Positions 1 to 9,357 are shown, counted from the first letter of the stretch. The stretch is 38,120 nucleotides of DNA from an uncultured Oscillospiraceae bacterium (GCA_910584715.1 CAJUAN010000025.1:1-38120); one strand, 5' to 3'. Numbers and translations: made by a program. Notes: a model not told the origin generated them from the sequence alone.

Positions 1-55
1 TACGGTTTTTTGTGTTTCGCTTGTCATTTTTTTGTGTTTTGCTTGTCAAATTACA
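1..55 (-). mobile_element. Putative terminal end of a Tn7/IS21-type transposon, rest outside window
   Basis: Read on the minus strand, the helicase reading frame breaks up at about base 55. The DNA from there starts with TGT and is followed within 8 bases by two head-to-tail 22-bp repeats that begin TGACAAGC. A TGT terminus with tandem GACA-type transposase-binding sites is the known layout of TnsB/IstA-family ends (Tn7, IS21). The transposase would lie to the left, outside the window, so the family is inferred. Other explanations are a deletion scar or iteron-type repeats. Confidence 0.4.
5..48 (-). repeat. Two 22-bp direct repeats in tandem
   Basis: Copy 1 is 27-48 and copy 2 is 5-26, exact period 22, 20 of 22 bases identical. 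On the minus strand each begins TGACAAGCRAAACACAAAAA. Only two copies fit before the window edge, so the total number is unknown. Exact spacing and head-to-tail order suggest protein-binding sites rather than chance A-rich sequence. Confidence 0.75.
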
Positions 56-1506
56 CTTGTAATAAAAAGATTGTCTGCGGGAAGATTAATCCCCTCAATC
101 AATGTACTTGTGCAAAAGATGGTTCTCAAATCGCCGTTTTCAAAACTGCGCTCTATACGCAGTCTGATATTGGCGGGAAGGTATCCCACATGATAAGCGA
201 CCCCACGAACAATAAGATCGGCAAGATAGCAGTCGTCATGCACCTCCGATTTTATTTCCGCAGCCAATGCGTTCAGCTTATCGTCATTTTTCGGCTCAAA
301 GTTGCTTGCATATCTTACTGCGTTTTCCAAGACAGACCTTCTTGAACTGCAATACACAAGACTCTGCCCGTCTTTTCCAACAATTCTGACAATATCACTT
401 AACTTGCTTCCCTCCGGAATTGTATAGCACAGTTCACGCTCTTTCGTATAATCATTAAAGAAGTATCCTTTCCGGGAAGGAATATCCAGGTAATATTTGA
501 ACTGGCAGACAGGAGCGAACCGTGATGCCAGCCTGTTCATTTCCCCAAACTCTCCACCCGGTATGATTTTCAGATATACTTCCGGATTGGGAATATTCGG
601 AGATGCAAGCACAATCGTAGGAAGCTGCTGCATTTTTCGTAACTGAGTCATTATCTTGAAATAGTATGTACTTCTGCCGCCACGAGCAGAGATTTTGTGC
701 GCCTCATCGATAAAGAGAAAATCAGTGCGGATGTTTTCTCTCTCAATCATCATGTGATGCAGGCGCTCCGGCGTCATAACAAAAATGAAATGATGATCCT
801 GTTGTAAAACCAAATCTCCAGCGGCTGTTACGACACGGTAATTTCGCTCTTTCAAAACTTCCTGCAATGCACCTATCAGATTACTTTTAACCTCATTTAT
901 CAAAGCCTTTGTAGGTACAAGGATAGCATAATTCTCTGTGGAGCCGTTCTTTACCTGCTCCTGCACATAGGTCTGCACCACGAATGATTTACCCATTGAA
1001 GTGGGACCGGAATAGCTGAAGAACTTCTTATCCATCCCACGATAAACAATCATCTGATCATGAAAAAAGTATTCTTCGTCCCTTCCAGGAATACGGTGTT
1101 CGTCCTTATCGTACTCATAAAAAATCTGGTCAAGCAGGTCGGTACTGATATATTCGCCCACAGCCTTTGAATAAAGCCCGCGAAAATTACCGACAGCGGA
1201 AAGAGAAGAACCGAGATAATATCTGACCGTCTCGTCCTGCGGGTATAAAAGGCGCAGCAATATAGCTATTTCCTGTCCCCACAGCCTGTCTCTGTCAGCG
1301 GTTGGAATATATGCCGATTTAGACAGAAGATCAGAAAATCGCAAGGCGTCATTGATATTTATCTCTCTCGGTTTGCGTCCCGAACCGAAGAGTTTAATGG
1401 AATAGTTATAAAGCAAATCCCCGTAAATCTCCTGGAGATATGCGTCCTTGTCTATATCACGATATAACGCTTCCGCAAGAGTGGCGTTTCTTGGAATCTG
1501 AATCAA
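46..1506 (-). pseudogene. HamB-like SF2 helicase, truncated after motif V
   Basis: Superfamily 2 helicase, the probable DNA-translocating partner of the HamA-like protein encoded just upstream. Visible motifs: Walker A GPTSMGKS (about 167-174), motif Ia around VPTKALINEV, Walker B DEAH (267-270), an ASPN motif III equivalent near 301, and motif V in the last 30 residues (STLIEGINLPADN). Motif VI (the arginine finger, usually GRxGR) and the whole C-terminal half are missing. The frame ends in TGA just where the 22-bp repeats begin. The start is a TTG directly after the TAA stop of the preceding gene and in the same frame, with a G-rich Shine-Dalgarno inside that gene, so translation is coupled. 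Hachiman HamB helicases are usually far longer. Without motif VI it should not be an active helicase. Assignment to HamB rather than AbpB or another defence helicase is inferred from the partner gene. Confidence 0.7.
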
Positions 1507-2982
1507 TTAGACAACACCCCCTGTCAAAAGCTCGTTAACGATACTGACTTTTTCGTTAGGGGCATCATTGAACGGCAGCACATAGAAATAGAAACTGTAT
1601 CCGCTTAATCCGTTTTGCACAATAAGGTCTGTGATGTGAGACTGAACCGCGGCGATATCCTTTATAAGCTGATCTTTAACAGCGGTTCTGTATTTCTGGC
1701 TGTCCGTTTCCGGCTTGTCAAGTTGAATCGTGTAACCGAGAAATGCGCCGAACGCCATGTCCGACTTGTAAGTGCCGCCCTTTTGAGGACGCATCAGTTC
1801 AACCATATACTGCGTTGCATCGGGATCATAAATCGTCCATTGGGTAGTGCTTTCCACCATCCTCAATTCATCATCGCCGTGCGCTTCGATCTTTATGATT
1901 TTATCGAAAGCACGGTCAACCGCAGCCGACAGGTCTCCCACAATATCCGATGCGCCGAAAACAAGTTGATGGAAAGGCTGCCCGGAACGGTCAAGCGACA
2001 AGAGGTGGATGCCATCGCTCTTGCTAACAATGCCTCGATTGTATTCGTCAAGCTCAATCTTGCTCATAATCTTAGGTGCATCAAGTTCCTGCTCCATAAA
2101 AATGAACAGCAAAATTTCGCCGAGAACAGTTCCAGCGTCCGCTCCGTATTTCTGCATGAACTTCAACATCGCCCTTGATCCCACAGCAGCATTGTTCTTT
2201 GTCCCATTGGTTATCCGATTTATCTGCACCCGCGAAAAAACATAGCTGCCGATGTTGTTTATGATAAAGTCTTTCAAATCACGAAATCTGAATTTGCAGT
2301 TAATCGGATCAATGTAGAAAACGCAAGCATTGGACGGATTGCTCATCCCGGAAATCGTCATATCTGTTGCCTTCTTGAAAATGTGGTCGAACATCGGATC
2401 CTTCAGCGTCCGCTTCAATGGAGAAACCTGATCCTGGTCGACAAGAGGACTGATAAAATAAATGTTTTCGCCAGAACCCACAAATCCGTCTATGTACCCC
2501 GTTCCGATTTCTCTGATGTTTGCACCGAGCTTATCGTTTTCCGTGCTAATGATTGCGTAGGTAACAACATTAGCAAGAAGAGCAGATTCATCAAAGGACT
2601 CGTGGTTCAGAATGTTATCCTTTTCAAAACCCACCATTTTGCCTACAACGGTCGTGCCTAAAATCGTTGTATCGTCACGCAGGATATCCTTGATTGCACG
2701 GAAGAGTGCCTCGTGCTTTTCATTGTGTACCAGCGGTATAACATACTCTTCAAATCCTCGATCAATATCCTCAATAGACAGATTCCTTGCGGCATCAATC
2801 AAGACGCCAGGAGCCTGATCATGTCCGCTCTTCAGATGGCTTGGCAGTTCCTTGTTGAAATTATCAATATCAAGACTGAAGGCCGCAAAAATCCCACCAC
2901 ACACAGTTTTAATTTTATCAGCACTGCGGATGCGGCTCTGATATAAAAGCGTAATCATCGTTCCCAAGCATATACGCTTCAT
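1507..2982 (-). CDS. HamA-like (DUF1837-type) protein with long N-terminal domain
   Basis: Probable effector of a Hachiman- or AbpAB-like pair; HamA proteins are DNases held in check by the HamB helicase. The 491-aa product has a C-terminal region (about 285-360) with the DUF1837 pattern: GEILL (E289), APK, SDGIH (323-326) and LVFGASD (340-346) followed by a helix. Classical HamA proteins are about half this length, so residues 1-270 are an extra domain I do not recognise. The usual E-x-K of the nuclease centre appears here as A-S-D, which may mean a shifted or lost active site. The ATG at 2982 is chosen over an earlier TTG because AAAGGAGG lies just before it. The gene follows vsr by 51 bases and abuts the helicase gene in frame. 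Confidence 0.6.
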   Translation of the reverse strand: MKRICLGTMITLLYQSRIRSADKIKTVCGGIFAAFSLDIDNFNKELPSHLKSGHDQAPGVLIDAARNLSIEDIDRGFEEYVIPLVHNEKHEALFRAIKDILRDDTTILGTTVVGKMVGFEKDNILNHESFDESALLANVVTYAIISTENDKLGANIREIGTGYIDGFVGSGENIYFISPLVDQDQVSPLKRTLKDPMFDHIFKKATDMTISGMSNPSNACVFYIDPINCKFRFRDLKDFIINNIGSYVFSRVQINRITNGTKNNAAVGSRAMLKFMQKYGADAGTVLGEILLFIFMEQELDAPKIMSKIELDEYNRGIVSKSDGIHLLSLDRSGQPFHQLVFGASDIVGDLSAAVDRAFDKIIKIEAHGDDELRMVESTTQWTIYDPDATQYMVELMRPQKGGTYKSDMAFGAFLGYTIQLDKPETDSQKYRTAVKDQLIKDIAAVQSHITDLIVQNGLSGYSFYFYVLPFNDAPNEKVSIVNELLTGGVV

Positions 2983-3033
2983 CCTGCGACCTCCTTTCAA
3001 CTGCTTTTACAATATGTTTATAAGCCACATAAA

Positions 3034-3453
3034 TCAATGATGTTGTATCTCATCAACAAGGGATTGCAATCTCTCTTCGCGTTTTGTTCTGTTGGAAATC
3101 TCGCACTCCCAAAGAACAATTACATGCCATCCCATTTCATGAAGCTGTCTGATTTGTAAGGCATCACGTTCTGCGTTTCTCTGAAGTTTTTTTCTCCAGT
3201 AATCTTTATTCGTTTCCGGTAATGTAGCAGCGGCGCAATCAGGATGTTGATGCCAAAAGCATCCGTTTATAAAAATCGCCGTGCGATACTTTGGCAACAA
3301 AATGTCCGGCTTTCCTGGATATCGCTTATCATTTTTACGATATCTGAAGCCTTTTGAAAACAGATATTTTCTGACCGCTTCCTCTGGCTTAGTGTTTTTG
3401 CCGCGAACCCGCGACATAATGTCGCTCCGCTTTTCCTTTGAAAATTTATCCAT
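3034..3453 (-). CDS. vsr: Very short patch repair (Vsr) endonuclease
   Basis: Vsr nicks DNA 5' of the T in T:G mismatches that arise when 5-methylcytosine deaminates, so it normally travels with cytosine-C5 methyltransferases. The 139-aa product has normal Vsr length and the family landmarks in order: an N-terminal SRVRGKNTKPE segment, GKPDILLP with the catalytic Asp, FINGCFWHQHPDC (zinc/active-site His and Cys), the YWRKKLQRNAERD helix and GWHVIVLWECE. It starts with ATG, 14 bases after the adenine methyltransferase gene. Two complete cytosine methyltransferases lie upstream in the same operon and are its likely clients. Confidence 0.93.
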   Translation of the reverse strand: MDKFSKEKRSDIMSRVRGKNTKPEEAVRKYLFSKGFRYRKNDKRYPGKPDILLPKYRTAIFINGCFWHQHPDCAAATLPETNKDYWRKKLQRNAERDALQIRQLHEMGWHVIVLWECEISNRTKREERLQSLVDEIQHH

Positions 3454-3467
3454 GTTAATATTGCCTG

Positions 3468-6400
3468 TCAGCTTTCGTTTTCAACTAGAGGAACCAAACC
3501 TTCCAGTATAGGTGCAATGACCTCATCAAGTTTTTCGACATACTTTTCATGCATAGCGATTGTATTAAGGAAATCCAGCAATCGTTTCATATCATTTTTT
3601 ACAAATTCGCAATGTGTAAAATCATAAGAATTGAACTTAAGCCAAACCGCCTTAATTACATCGTACCCTGATATATTTAGTCGTTGAAGCGAAAGAGGAC
3701 AATAAACCTCTATGGCTTTAGTACCATCGGTCAACAGCAATAGTTCCTTGTCCGAATCAAATGGATGAGTAACATTTTTAAGTTGAAACCCCGAAGGTAT
3801 GGATTGCATCAATGTCTCATAATCGAAACCAAGTATATTTTTCGGCTCAAAGTCAGCTTTTTCCAACTCAGCAATATTTCTGCCTATTCCCGCAATTTCC
3901 AGAAATTTATCCTTGTCAGATACAACTGGAACTCTTGCTCTTTTATCTGACTGATTTACAGTAAAAAGCGCTCCTTCAAAATCATCCAAATATACCTGAG
4001 AACACATTACTGCATAAACATAGAAGACAATTTCCTTTGCCGCTTCTGCCTCTGTCATTCCAGTCATAGATAAAACCGCATCAATAATTTTTGGTGTAAT
4101 ATTTGATGTCATTCCATCCTGTCTGTTTGGATATTGATTCATATAGATATGTGAATTTCCCCTTGTACACATATCGTTATCTGGATAATACCAACAAAAA
4201 GAAACAAACTGTGACAGCGTTGGATTAAGGTCTTTAGGTGCATGAGCCATAGCGAATCCGATAGTATTCTGATCCGAATAAGCTTTAATGATTTCCGGAC
4301 GAAGCCTTGTTCCACCTCCTCCAATCCGACTATACTTCATCAGCACATCCTGCCACAGCAAAACATTTGAAGTAAGAAACGGCCTGAAGGAGTATGTACG
4401 AATGTTATCCGAGAGCGTCTGATCCATAGCTCTTCTATCGCCGCAATCATTCAATGCGTTTTGAAATGCAATGACTTTCTCTTCTTTCGGAGGTAGATCT
4501 TGCCCTGAAAACCAAACCATAGCCTCATCCGCACCGTTAGAAGCAATCTCTCTGCTCCTTCTTTTTAGCATTGGAGCCTTAACATGAGTAAAAATAGCTG
4601 TTGGTGCCAGTTTAATACCGGAACAATGGTTCATAAAAATTGCATTCTGTCCGTTTTCGTCACTAACCGGCCAAAACTTCTTATACATATCCGTATTAAA
4701 TGGCTTAATCGGCGAAAATGCAACCGTGTCCGAATCAATGGCGTATTCTTCAAATCGTGATGAAATATCCGCAATATCACCGCTTAACAGGCGTTCTTTC
4801 TCCCCACGCATACTAATACTATGCGAATAATCACAAAAACGCACTTTGGTTACAGGCACTGTATCACCATATTTTCTTGTCAATACAATAACAGCGCGAC
4901 CTTGAAGAGTATGGAACAAACTGTCACTTCGCGCGCCGGTCCTTGCATCCGCATCAACAGCAACAGCCCAAACATCCGAAAAATGCTCGCAGAGATATTT
5001 TCTTGCATATCTATATGATTCCGCTTCTAAAAACGATAAAGGAACCACAAGAGCAAGAACAGAGTGGTTATGAGAATCCAGCAGTTTTTTGCAACTCCAT
5101 CTCAAAAACTGCATAAAAGGATTATTAATTTGTTTTTGTATATTCTGTCTTCCGCGGCGTAATTCTTCCGGCGGTCTAAAATCCTCCATCAACTCATTAA
5201 TAATCGAAAAATCCTCAGTAGTATTCTCACGCAATGTGTCTGAACAAGGTGGATTTCCTATTACGAGTTTTAACGGTAAATTCGATATTTTATTAGCCTG
5301 AAGCAACTCTCTGCCTTCAATCGAATCTGCATTCGCATCACCGTTAAAAACGCTATTGCTTAATGTGTTAGCAAGCAAAATATCGATCTTGCTGTTCTTC
5401 TTTCCGCTCTGTTTCTCAAGAACGGCCATGCGATAATTCGCAAGCATATATGGAGCCGGAAGTATCTCAATTCCACAAAGGTTGTAGCGCCCGTCACCTG
5501 GATCATGGCTGATCAGTTCCTCCATAAAGGAACCTGTGCCGCAACACGGATCGACGATGGTATTTCCATCATCATAGATGCTCTTCCCAGGAAAATTTAC
5601 CGCAACCACATGATTTGTCAGTTTAACGACAAAATCAGCCAGAACTTTAGGCGTATAATATGCACCGAAATCAAACCGTGATTTGGCATCGTACTTTGAG
5701 AGGAACAACTCAAAAAGTTGATGGTAATCCGGATTCAACAATTGTTGATCTGTCATTCGTATGAACGATAAGAATTTTATACACTCATCTATCCGCTGAT
5801 TGATAAAGGAACTCTTATCGGCATGATCTCGCAGATAAAGCATAAGGTTCCTAAAAGGTGTTAATGCTTCTCCTTCAATCAGGTCTTCCTTTATGTAAGC
5901 GTTTATTTTCCTTTCTTTTTCGGCTGGAGAGTCATCTGGCGCACATAAAACCCTATGAGCATAGAGTAAGCAAAACATTATTACTTGCGCAGTAAAGTCT
6001 GCGAACACCTCACCTGTCTTCAGATTCGAGTCGTTATGGTTATAAACCAATGCCCGCATTCCTTGGAGAAGAGCTATAACTTCCCGTTCGTTTTCATTCA
6101 TGGCTTCTTCAAGCGGAATATTAGCCAGTTCCAAAATATCATCAGCAAGCATTCTTGTTCTAACTGCTACAAGTTCTACCAATTTCGCTTCATTAACTTG
6201 CTGTGGAGAGGGATTCTTAAAAAACTCTCGCATATATACTTCAAAACGCGAATCAATTTTCTGTGCAGACCAATCCCTGGTATGCATTTTATCTTTTCCT
6301 ATCAAGGATATGACAGTAGGTTCTCTATCCTTATCAAGGCAGAACACAAAATCAATTCCATCTGTAATAACCAGTTTATGCCCTAATGTGAGATATTTTT

Positions 6401-6713
6401 TTATCTGAGCAGCATAGGGCTTCGTATCAAAAGGTTCCTCAGAAAGGCCCTTACCCTCAATATAGCCATAGATACCCATAGTATCCTTGTTATGAATACG
6501 CCAATCAGGACGACCGACTCTTCCCTGTGTCGTAGGTTCAAGGATGACGTCTATATCGTCATCAGGATTGAACTCCTTTGCAAGTGCACGCTCCATCGTA
6601 TCAAGCGGCACACGATAAGACAGTTCAGCCGTATACTGTCCGCTGTTCGTTGCATTCCTATACTGTTCTTGTAGGGCTTTCAAATATGCTTTTAGAATCG
6701 ATATATACGACAT
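3468..6713 (-). CDS. N6-adenine DNA methyltransferase with PD-ExK nuclease motif (type IIG / ISP-like)
   Basis: The 1081-aa protein carries the adenine methyltransferase signatures: YYTP (motif X, about 352-355), VDPCCGTGSF (motif I, SAM binding, about 387-396) and GNPPC (motif IV, catalytic, about 486-490). The N-terminus has PDW (69-71) followed by YIEGK (84-88), spacing typical of a PD-(D/E)xK nuclease, so it may both cut and methylate. The C-terminal third (RPFLTSNVLLWQD, then IVFYVYAVMCSQVYLDDF) resembles the specificity region of type ISP enzymes such as LlaGI. Unlike those, there is no helicase between nuclease and methylase; a helicase is encoded separately downstream. Its start codon shares one base with the stop of the preceding cytosine methyltransferase. 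An Eco57I-like type IIG enzyme is the main alternative. Confidence 0.85.
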   Translation of the reverse strand: MSYISILKAYLKALQEQYRNATNSGQYTAELSYRVPLDTMERALAKEFNPDDDIDVILEPTTQGRVGRPDWRIHNKDTMGIYGYIEGKGLSEEPFDTKPYAAQIKKYLTLGHKLVITDGIDFVFCLDKDREPTVISLIGKDKMHTRDWSAQKIDSRFEVYMREFFKNPSPQQVNEAKLVELVAVRTRMLADDILELANIPLEEAMNENEREVIALLQGMRALVYNHNDSNLKTGEVFADFTAQVIMFCLLYAHRVLCAPDDSPAEKERKINAYIKEDLIEGEALTPFRNLMLYLRDHADKSSFINQRIDECIKFLSFIRMTDQQLLNPDYHQLFELFLSKYDAKSRFDFGAYYTPKVLADFVVKLTNHVVAVNFPGKSIYDDGNTIVDPCCGTGSFMEELISHDPGDGRYNLCGIEILPAPYMLANYRMAVLEKQSGKKNSKIDILLANTLSNSVFNGDANADSIEGRELLQANKISNLPLKLVIGNPPCSDTLRENTTEDFSIINELMEDFRPPEELRRGRQNIQKQINNPFMQFLRWSCKKLLDSHNHSVLALVVPLSFLEAESYRYARKYLCEHFSDVWAVAVDADARTGARSDSLFHTLQGRAVIVLTRKYGDTVPVTKVRFCDYSHSISMRGEKERLLSGDIADISSRFEEYAIDSDTVAFSPIKPFNTDMYKKFWPVSDENGQNAIFMNHCSGIKLAPTAIFTHVKAPMLKRRSREIASNGADEAMVWFSGQDLPPKEEKVIAFQNALNDCGDRRAMDQTLSDNIRTYSFRPFLTSNVLLWQDVLMKYSRIGGGGTRLRPEIIKAYSDQNTIGFAMAHAPKDLNPTLSQFVSFCWYYPDNDMCTRGNSHIYMNQYPNRQDGMTSNITPKIIDAVLSMTGMTEAEAAKEIVFYVYAVMCSQVYLDDFEGALFTVNQSDKRARVPVVSDKDKFLEIAGIGRNIAELEKADFEPKNILGFDYETLMQSIPSGFQLKNVTHPFDSDKELLLLTDGTKAIEVYCPLSLQRLNISGYDVIKAVWLKFNSYDFTHCEFVKNDMKRLLDFLNTIAMHEKYVEKLDEVIAPILEGLVPLVENES

Positions 6714-7768
6714 TACTCTTCCTCGCTTCTTTTATAACAGTCAATAATGCTTCTTCCTATCTGCTCTGCCAACACTGGCGGGACAGCATTTCCGATTTGT
6801 CTGGCAATATCAACTTTATTACCAGTAAACTCAAAATCCATTGGAAATGTCTGTAATAGCGCTCCTTCTCTTAAAGAAACGCTCCTGTCCTGATCGGGAT
6901 GCCCAAATTTTCCACGGGTAAAGCTATCAAATCTTGCAGTAATAGTGGGAGCGACATCATCCCATTCCATTCTCCCATACACATTTCTATACCCAATGAC
7001 AGAACTATCGATTTTGTGACAATCCGCAAGCAGCTCGTCTGGAAGATACTCGCGTCCCTGACCGGGTTTTAGTGCTTGCATTCGTTTCAAATTAATATCT
7101 GACAGCCTATCTCTTCTATGCAAAGATATCCCTGGATAATCACTTCCATCCATTGGCGGCTTTGGCAAATCTTCAATGGTATCCCTAACAGTGCGATGTG
7201 TCCCGGTAGGTTTCGGATACTGATAATGAACACCCGTGTCGGCTCTTTCTCCGACAATAATGTATCTTTTTCTCCTCTGAGGAACCCCGTAATCCTGTGC
7301 GTCTAAGAGGCTTATATGCACCTCGTATCCTATGTTTTTCAATTCATCAATTAACTGTTCAAGAATTGTTTTTCCTCTCTTTCCGGCAATCCCGGAAACA
7401 TTTTCCATCACAAAATATTTAGGGAACAATTCATCAACAAGTTGTGCGTATTTGAAAACCAGTTGATTTCGAGGATCAACATCACTGCCTCTTCTTTGAA
7501 CAGAGAATCCTTGGCAGGGCGGTCCCCCAGCAAGAAGAAACAGTTCTCCTCTTTTCATATGACAAATCTCCAGCGCCTTTCCATTAAGCATATCGCTGAT
7601 ATCTGCCACAAGTGCAGAATGATCGAAGTATTTTTCATTTTCCTGTATTGTCTTAATACAAGTATCATCAATATCAAAGCTTAACCGAATATCGAATCCC
7701 GCTTGCTTTAATCCAAGACCAAGTCCTCCTGCGCCACAAAAACTATCAATACAAGTGTACTCAGACAT
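6713..7768 (-). CDS. DNA cytosine-C5 methyltransferase (complete)
   Basis: Transfers a methyl group from SAM to carbon 5 of cytosine. The 351-aa product has the standard motifs: I (DSFCGAGGLGLG), IV with the catalytic Cys in GGPPCQGFS (C85), VI (MENV), VIII (QRRKRY), IX (the RDRS... ALLQTFP region) and X (QIGNAVPP), so it looks intact. The ATG at 7768 is preferred to a TTG 36 bases earlier because AGAGGAA is well spaced before it. It overlaps the end of the upstream methyltransferase gene by 8 bases and the next gene by one base, which implies translational coupling. Target sequence cannot be read from the protein. No dedicated cognate endonuclease is visible nearby. Confidence 0.93.
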   Translation of the reverse strand: MSEYTCIDSFCGAGGLGLGLKQAGFDIRLSFDIDDTCIKTIQENEKYFDHSALVADISDMLNGKALEICHMKRGELFLLAGGPPCQGFSVQRRGSDVDPRNQLVFKYAQLVDELFPKYFVMENVSGIAGKRGKTILEQLIDELKNIGYEVHISLLDAQDYGVPQRRKRYIIVGERADTGVHYQYPKPTGTHRTVRDTIEDLPKPPMDGSDYPGISLHRRDRLSDINLKRMQALKPGQGREYLPDELLADCHKIDSSVIGYRNVYGRMEWDDVAPTITARFDSFTRGKFGHPDQDRSVSLREGALLQTFPMDFEFTGNKVDIARQIGNAVPPVLAEQIGRSIIDCYKRSEEE

Positions 7769-9077
7769 ACTGTTCCTCTTTCCTCTTGATTTTAATTCCG
7801 GCAATAACGCTTGAATAAGAACTGCTGACAGGTTCCTCTATGGATTTTGGACTGTCTTCCAATTCTTTCTCAGTTGGCTCGGATGAAATCATTTCTATCA
7901 GGATATTCGCAGCGATGCCTGTCGCAAAGAGAGGCGGTACCGCTTCTCCAATCTGTCTATAGACATCATCTGATTTTCCAGTAAACTCAAACCCATTCGG
8001 AAAACTTTGAAGCAAGGCCGCTTCTCTTGCGGTTAGACCCCTGTCTTGCTCCGGATGAGTATATCTGCCGCTTGCAGGATTTCGCGCATAATGAGTTATC
8101 GTTATTGAAGGACGATCCCAGTAAAGACGCCCATAAGTGTCGGAAAATCCCTTTGTTCTATCAAGGCAAGCAGGTCCAACTCCTGCAGGTCTGTTTCCAC
8201 CGTCATGAGGAACCTGCTTGAGTACATCGATAGTGCTTTTTTTATGGGCAGCGCTTTTATGCATCGGATCAAGCGGATCAGCCACTCCAGCTGGTACGGG
8301 ATTCAAATTGCCAATTACTTCCCTTACTGTTTTATAATCGCTTGGATCAAGATATCCTTCCGGAAGAAGGAAATCTTTCTTCATGCCAATTACAATTGAG
8401 CGAAAGCGTTCCTGCGGCACCCCAAAAGCAGCGGCGTTATATATATTCTCCTTTACGATATACCCGTCTTCTGCATAGCGTTCCTTTGCGGCAGCAAAAT
8501 ACCTCCAATATCTATTCGACAAAAACTCTGGCACATTCTCCATAACAAATGCGACTGGCTGGATATAGCTTACAATTTCCGCAAACACATTAACCAGGTT
8601 GTTCCTTATGTCATCCTCTTCGTTCCAATGCTTTTTTCTATGAGAGGTGAAACCTTGGCAAGGTGCGCATCCAATTAAAACGGTAGGCTTAGAACTGTCA
8701 TAACCAATGTGGTCAAGAAACTCTATTAATCTTTTCTCATCCTGGGCAAGTTCCCTAATATCGCAATTAATGATTGGCGTTCCATAATTGTGAGCATAGC
8801 TGTCTGCCGACGCTTTATTAATATCACAGCCCCCTAAAAAATTAAAAGCGGGGACAATCTCATTTATTGCTGCAAAGCCAAGAGATGTTCCTCCTGCTCC
8901 GCAAAAAAAATCTATCAACTGAATCGGATTGTCCGAAAAAGATTCTTTTTGCATTGGAGAAAAGTCTTTCAATTTTTGCTGCGAAAGTTTTACCAGAGAC
9001 TCCTTTAATGACCTCAAATCAACCTTATCCCAAGTTTCTTCAGACACATATCTTTTAAGAAGATCCATTTTCATCAT
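7761..9077 (-). CDS. DNA cytosine-C5 methyltransferase (complete, with N-terminal extension)
   Basis: The 438-aa product has an N-terminal extension of about 50 residues before motif I (IDFFCGAGGTSLGF), then GCAPCQGF with catalytic C140, MENVPEF (VI), QERFRSIVIG (VIII), a variable target region, REAALLQSFPNGF (IX) and QIGEAVPP (X). All motifs are present. It is clearly different from the methyltransferase that follows it, so the two probably have different targets or methylate opposite strands of an asymmetric site. The ATG at 9077 lies 5 bases after AAGGAGG; an ATG at 9074 is equally possible. It overlaps the regulator gene upstream by 23 bases. Confidence 0.92.
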   Translation of the reverse strand: MMKMDLLKRYVSEETWDKVDLRSLKESLVKLSQQKLKDFSPMQKESFSDNPIQLIDFFCGAGGTSLGFAAINEIVPAFNFLGGCDINKASADSYAHNYGTPIINCDIRELAQDEKRLIEFLDHIGYDSSKPTVLIGCAPCQGFTSHRKKHWNEEDDIRNNLVNVFAEIVSYIQPVAFVMENVPEFLSNRYWRYFAAAKERYAEDGYIVKENIYNAAAFGVPQERFRSIVIGMKKDFLLPEGYLDPSDYKTVREVIGNLNPVPAGVADPLDPMHKSAAHKKSTIDVLKQVPHDGGNRPAGVGPACLDRTKGFSDTYGRLYWDRPSITITHYARNPASGRYTHPEQDRGLTAREAALLQSFPNGFEFTGKSDDVYRQIGEAVPPLFATGIAANILIEMISSEPTEKELEDSPKSIEEPVSSSYSSVIAGIKIKRKEEQYV

Positions 9078-9309
9078 CCGATCCTCCTTGAAACGTATGG
9101 CCATGTCCATCATCAACGATTTCCATAACATCTCCTACATCACAGTTTAATGTACAGCATATTTTGTCAATAATATCGGTAGTAACTCTTTCGTTTTTAC
9201 CAAGTTTCGCTAATGCGTTCGTGCTAATTCCAGATATCATTCTGAGATCTTTCTTCTTCATATCCTTATCAATAAGTAACTTCCATAGTTTTCTATAGCT
9301 AACAGCCAT
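9055..9309 (-). CDS. XRE-family regulator, likely controller (C-protein-like) of the operon
   Basis: An 84-aa Cro/CI-type helix-turn-helix protein: YRKLWKLLIDKDMKKKDLRMISGISTNALAKL is the HTH, followed by a conserved helix (DIIDKICCTLNCDVGDVMEIV) typical of YozG/SinR-like small regulators. It is first in the defence operon, the place controller proteins occupy in restriction-modification systems. A perfect -35 box and a good -10 box lie upstream, and a near-perfect dyad sits at the expected transcription start, so autoregulation is likely. The ATG at 9309 is chosen over one 15 bases earlier because GGAGGAG lies between the two. Confidence 0.88.
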   Translation of the reverse strand: MAVSYRKLWKLLIDKDMKKKDLRMISGISTNALAKLGKNERVTTDIIDKICCTLNCDVGDVMEIVDDGHGHTFQGGSDDENGSS

Positions 9310-9335
9310 TAGGATCTCCTCCATGCGAATCTAAT

Positions 9336-9354
9336 ACAATACTGGATGTACTGT
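9336..9354 (-). promoter_or_regulatory. Candidate operator dyad at operon start
   Basis: An inverted repeat ACAATAC-TGGAT-GTACTGT: 7-bp arms with 6 of 7 matching, 5-bp spacer. It begins 3 bases downstream of the -10 box, over the likely transcription start, and 26 bases before the regulator's start codon. The position fits repression by the XRE protein. Seen in sequence; function inferred. Confidence 0.6.
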
Positions 9355-9357
9355 TTT

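Noticed and set aside
5..48. The two 22-bp repeats as a CRISPR array
   Set aside because: The repeats are head to tail with no spacer between them, and no cas gene is in the window.
7766..7804. Longer start (TTG at 7,804) for the cytosine methyltransferase
   Set aside because: No ribosome binding site precedes it, the extra residues are not part of the family N-terminus, and a well-placed AGAGGAA serves the ATG at 7,768.
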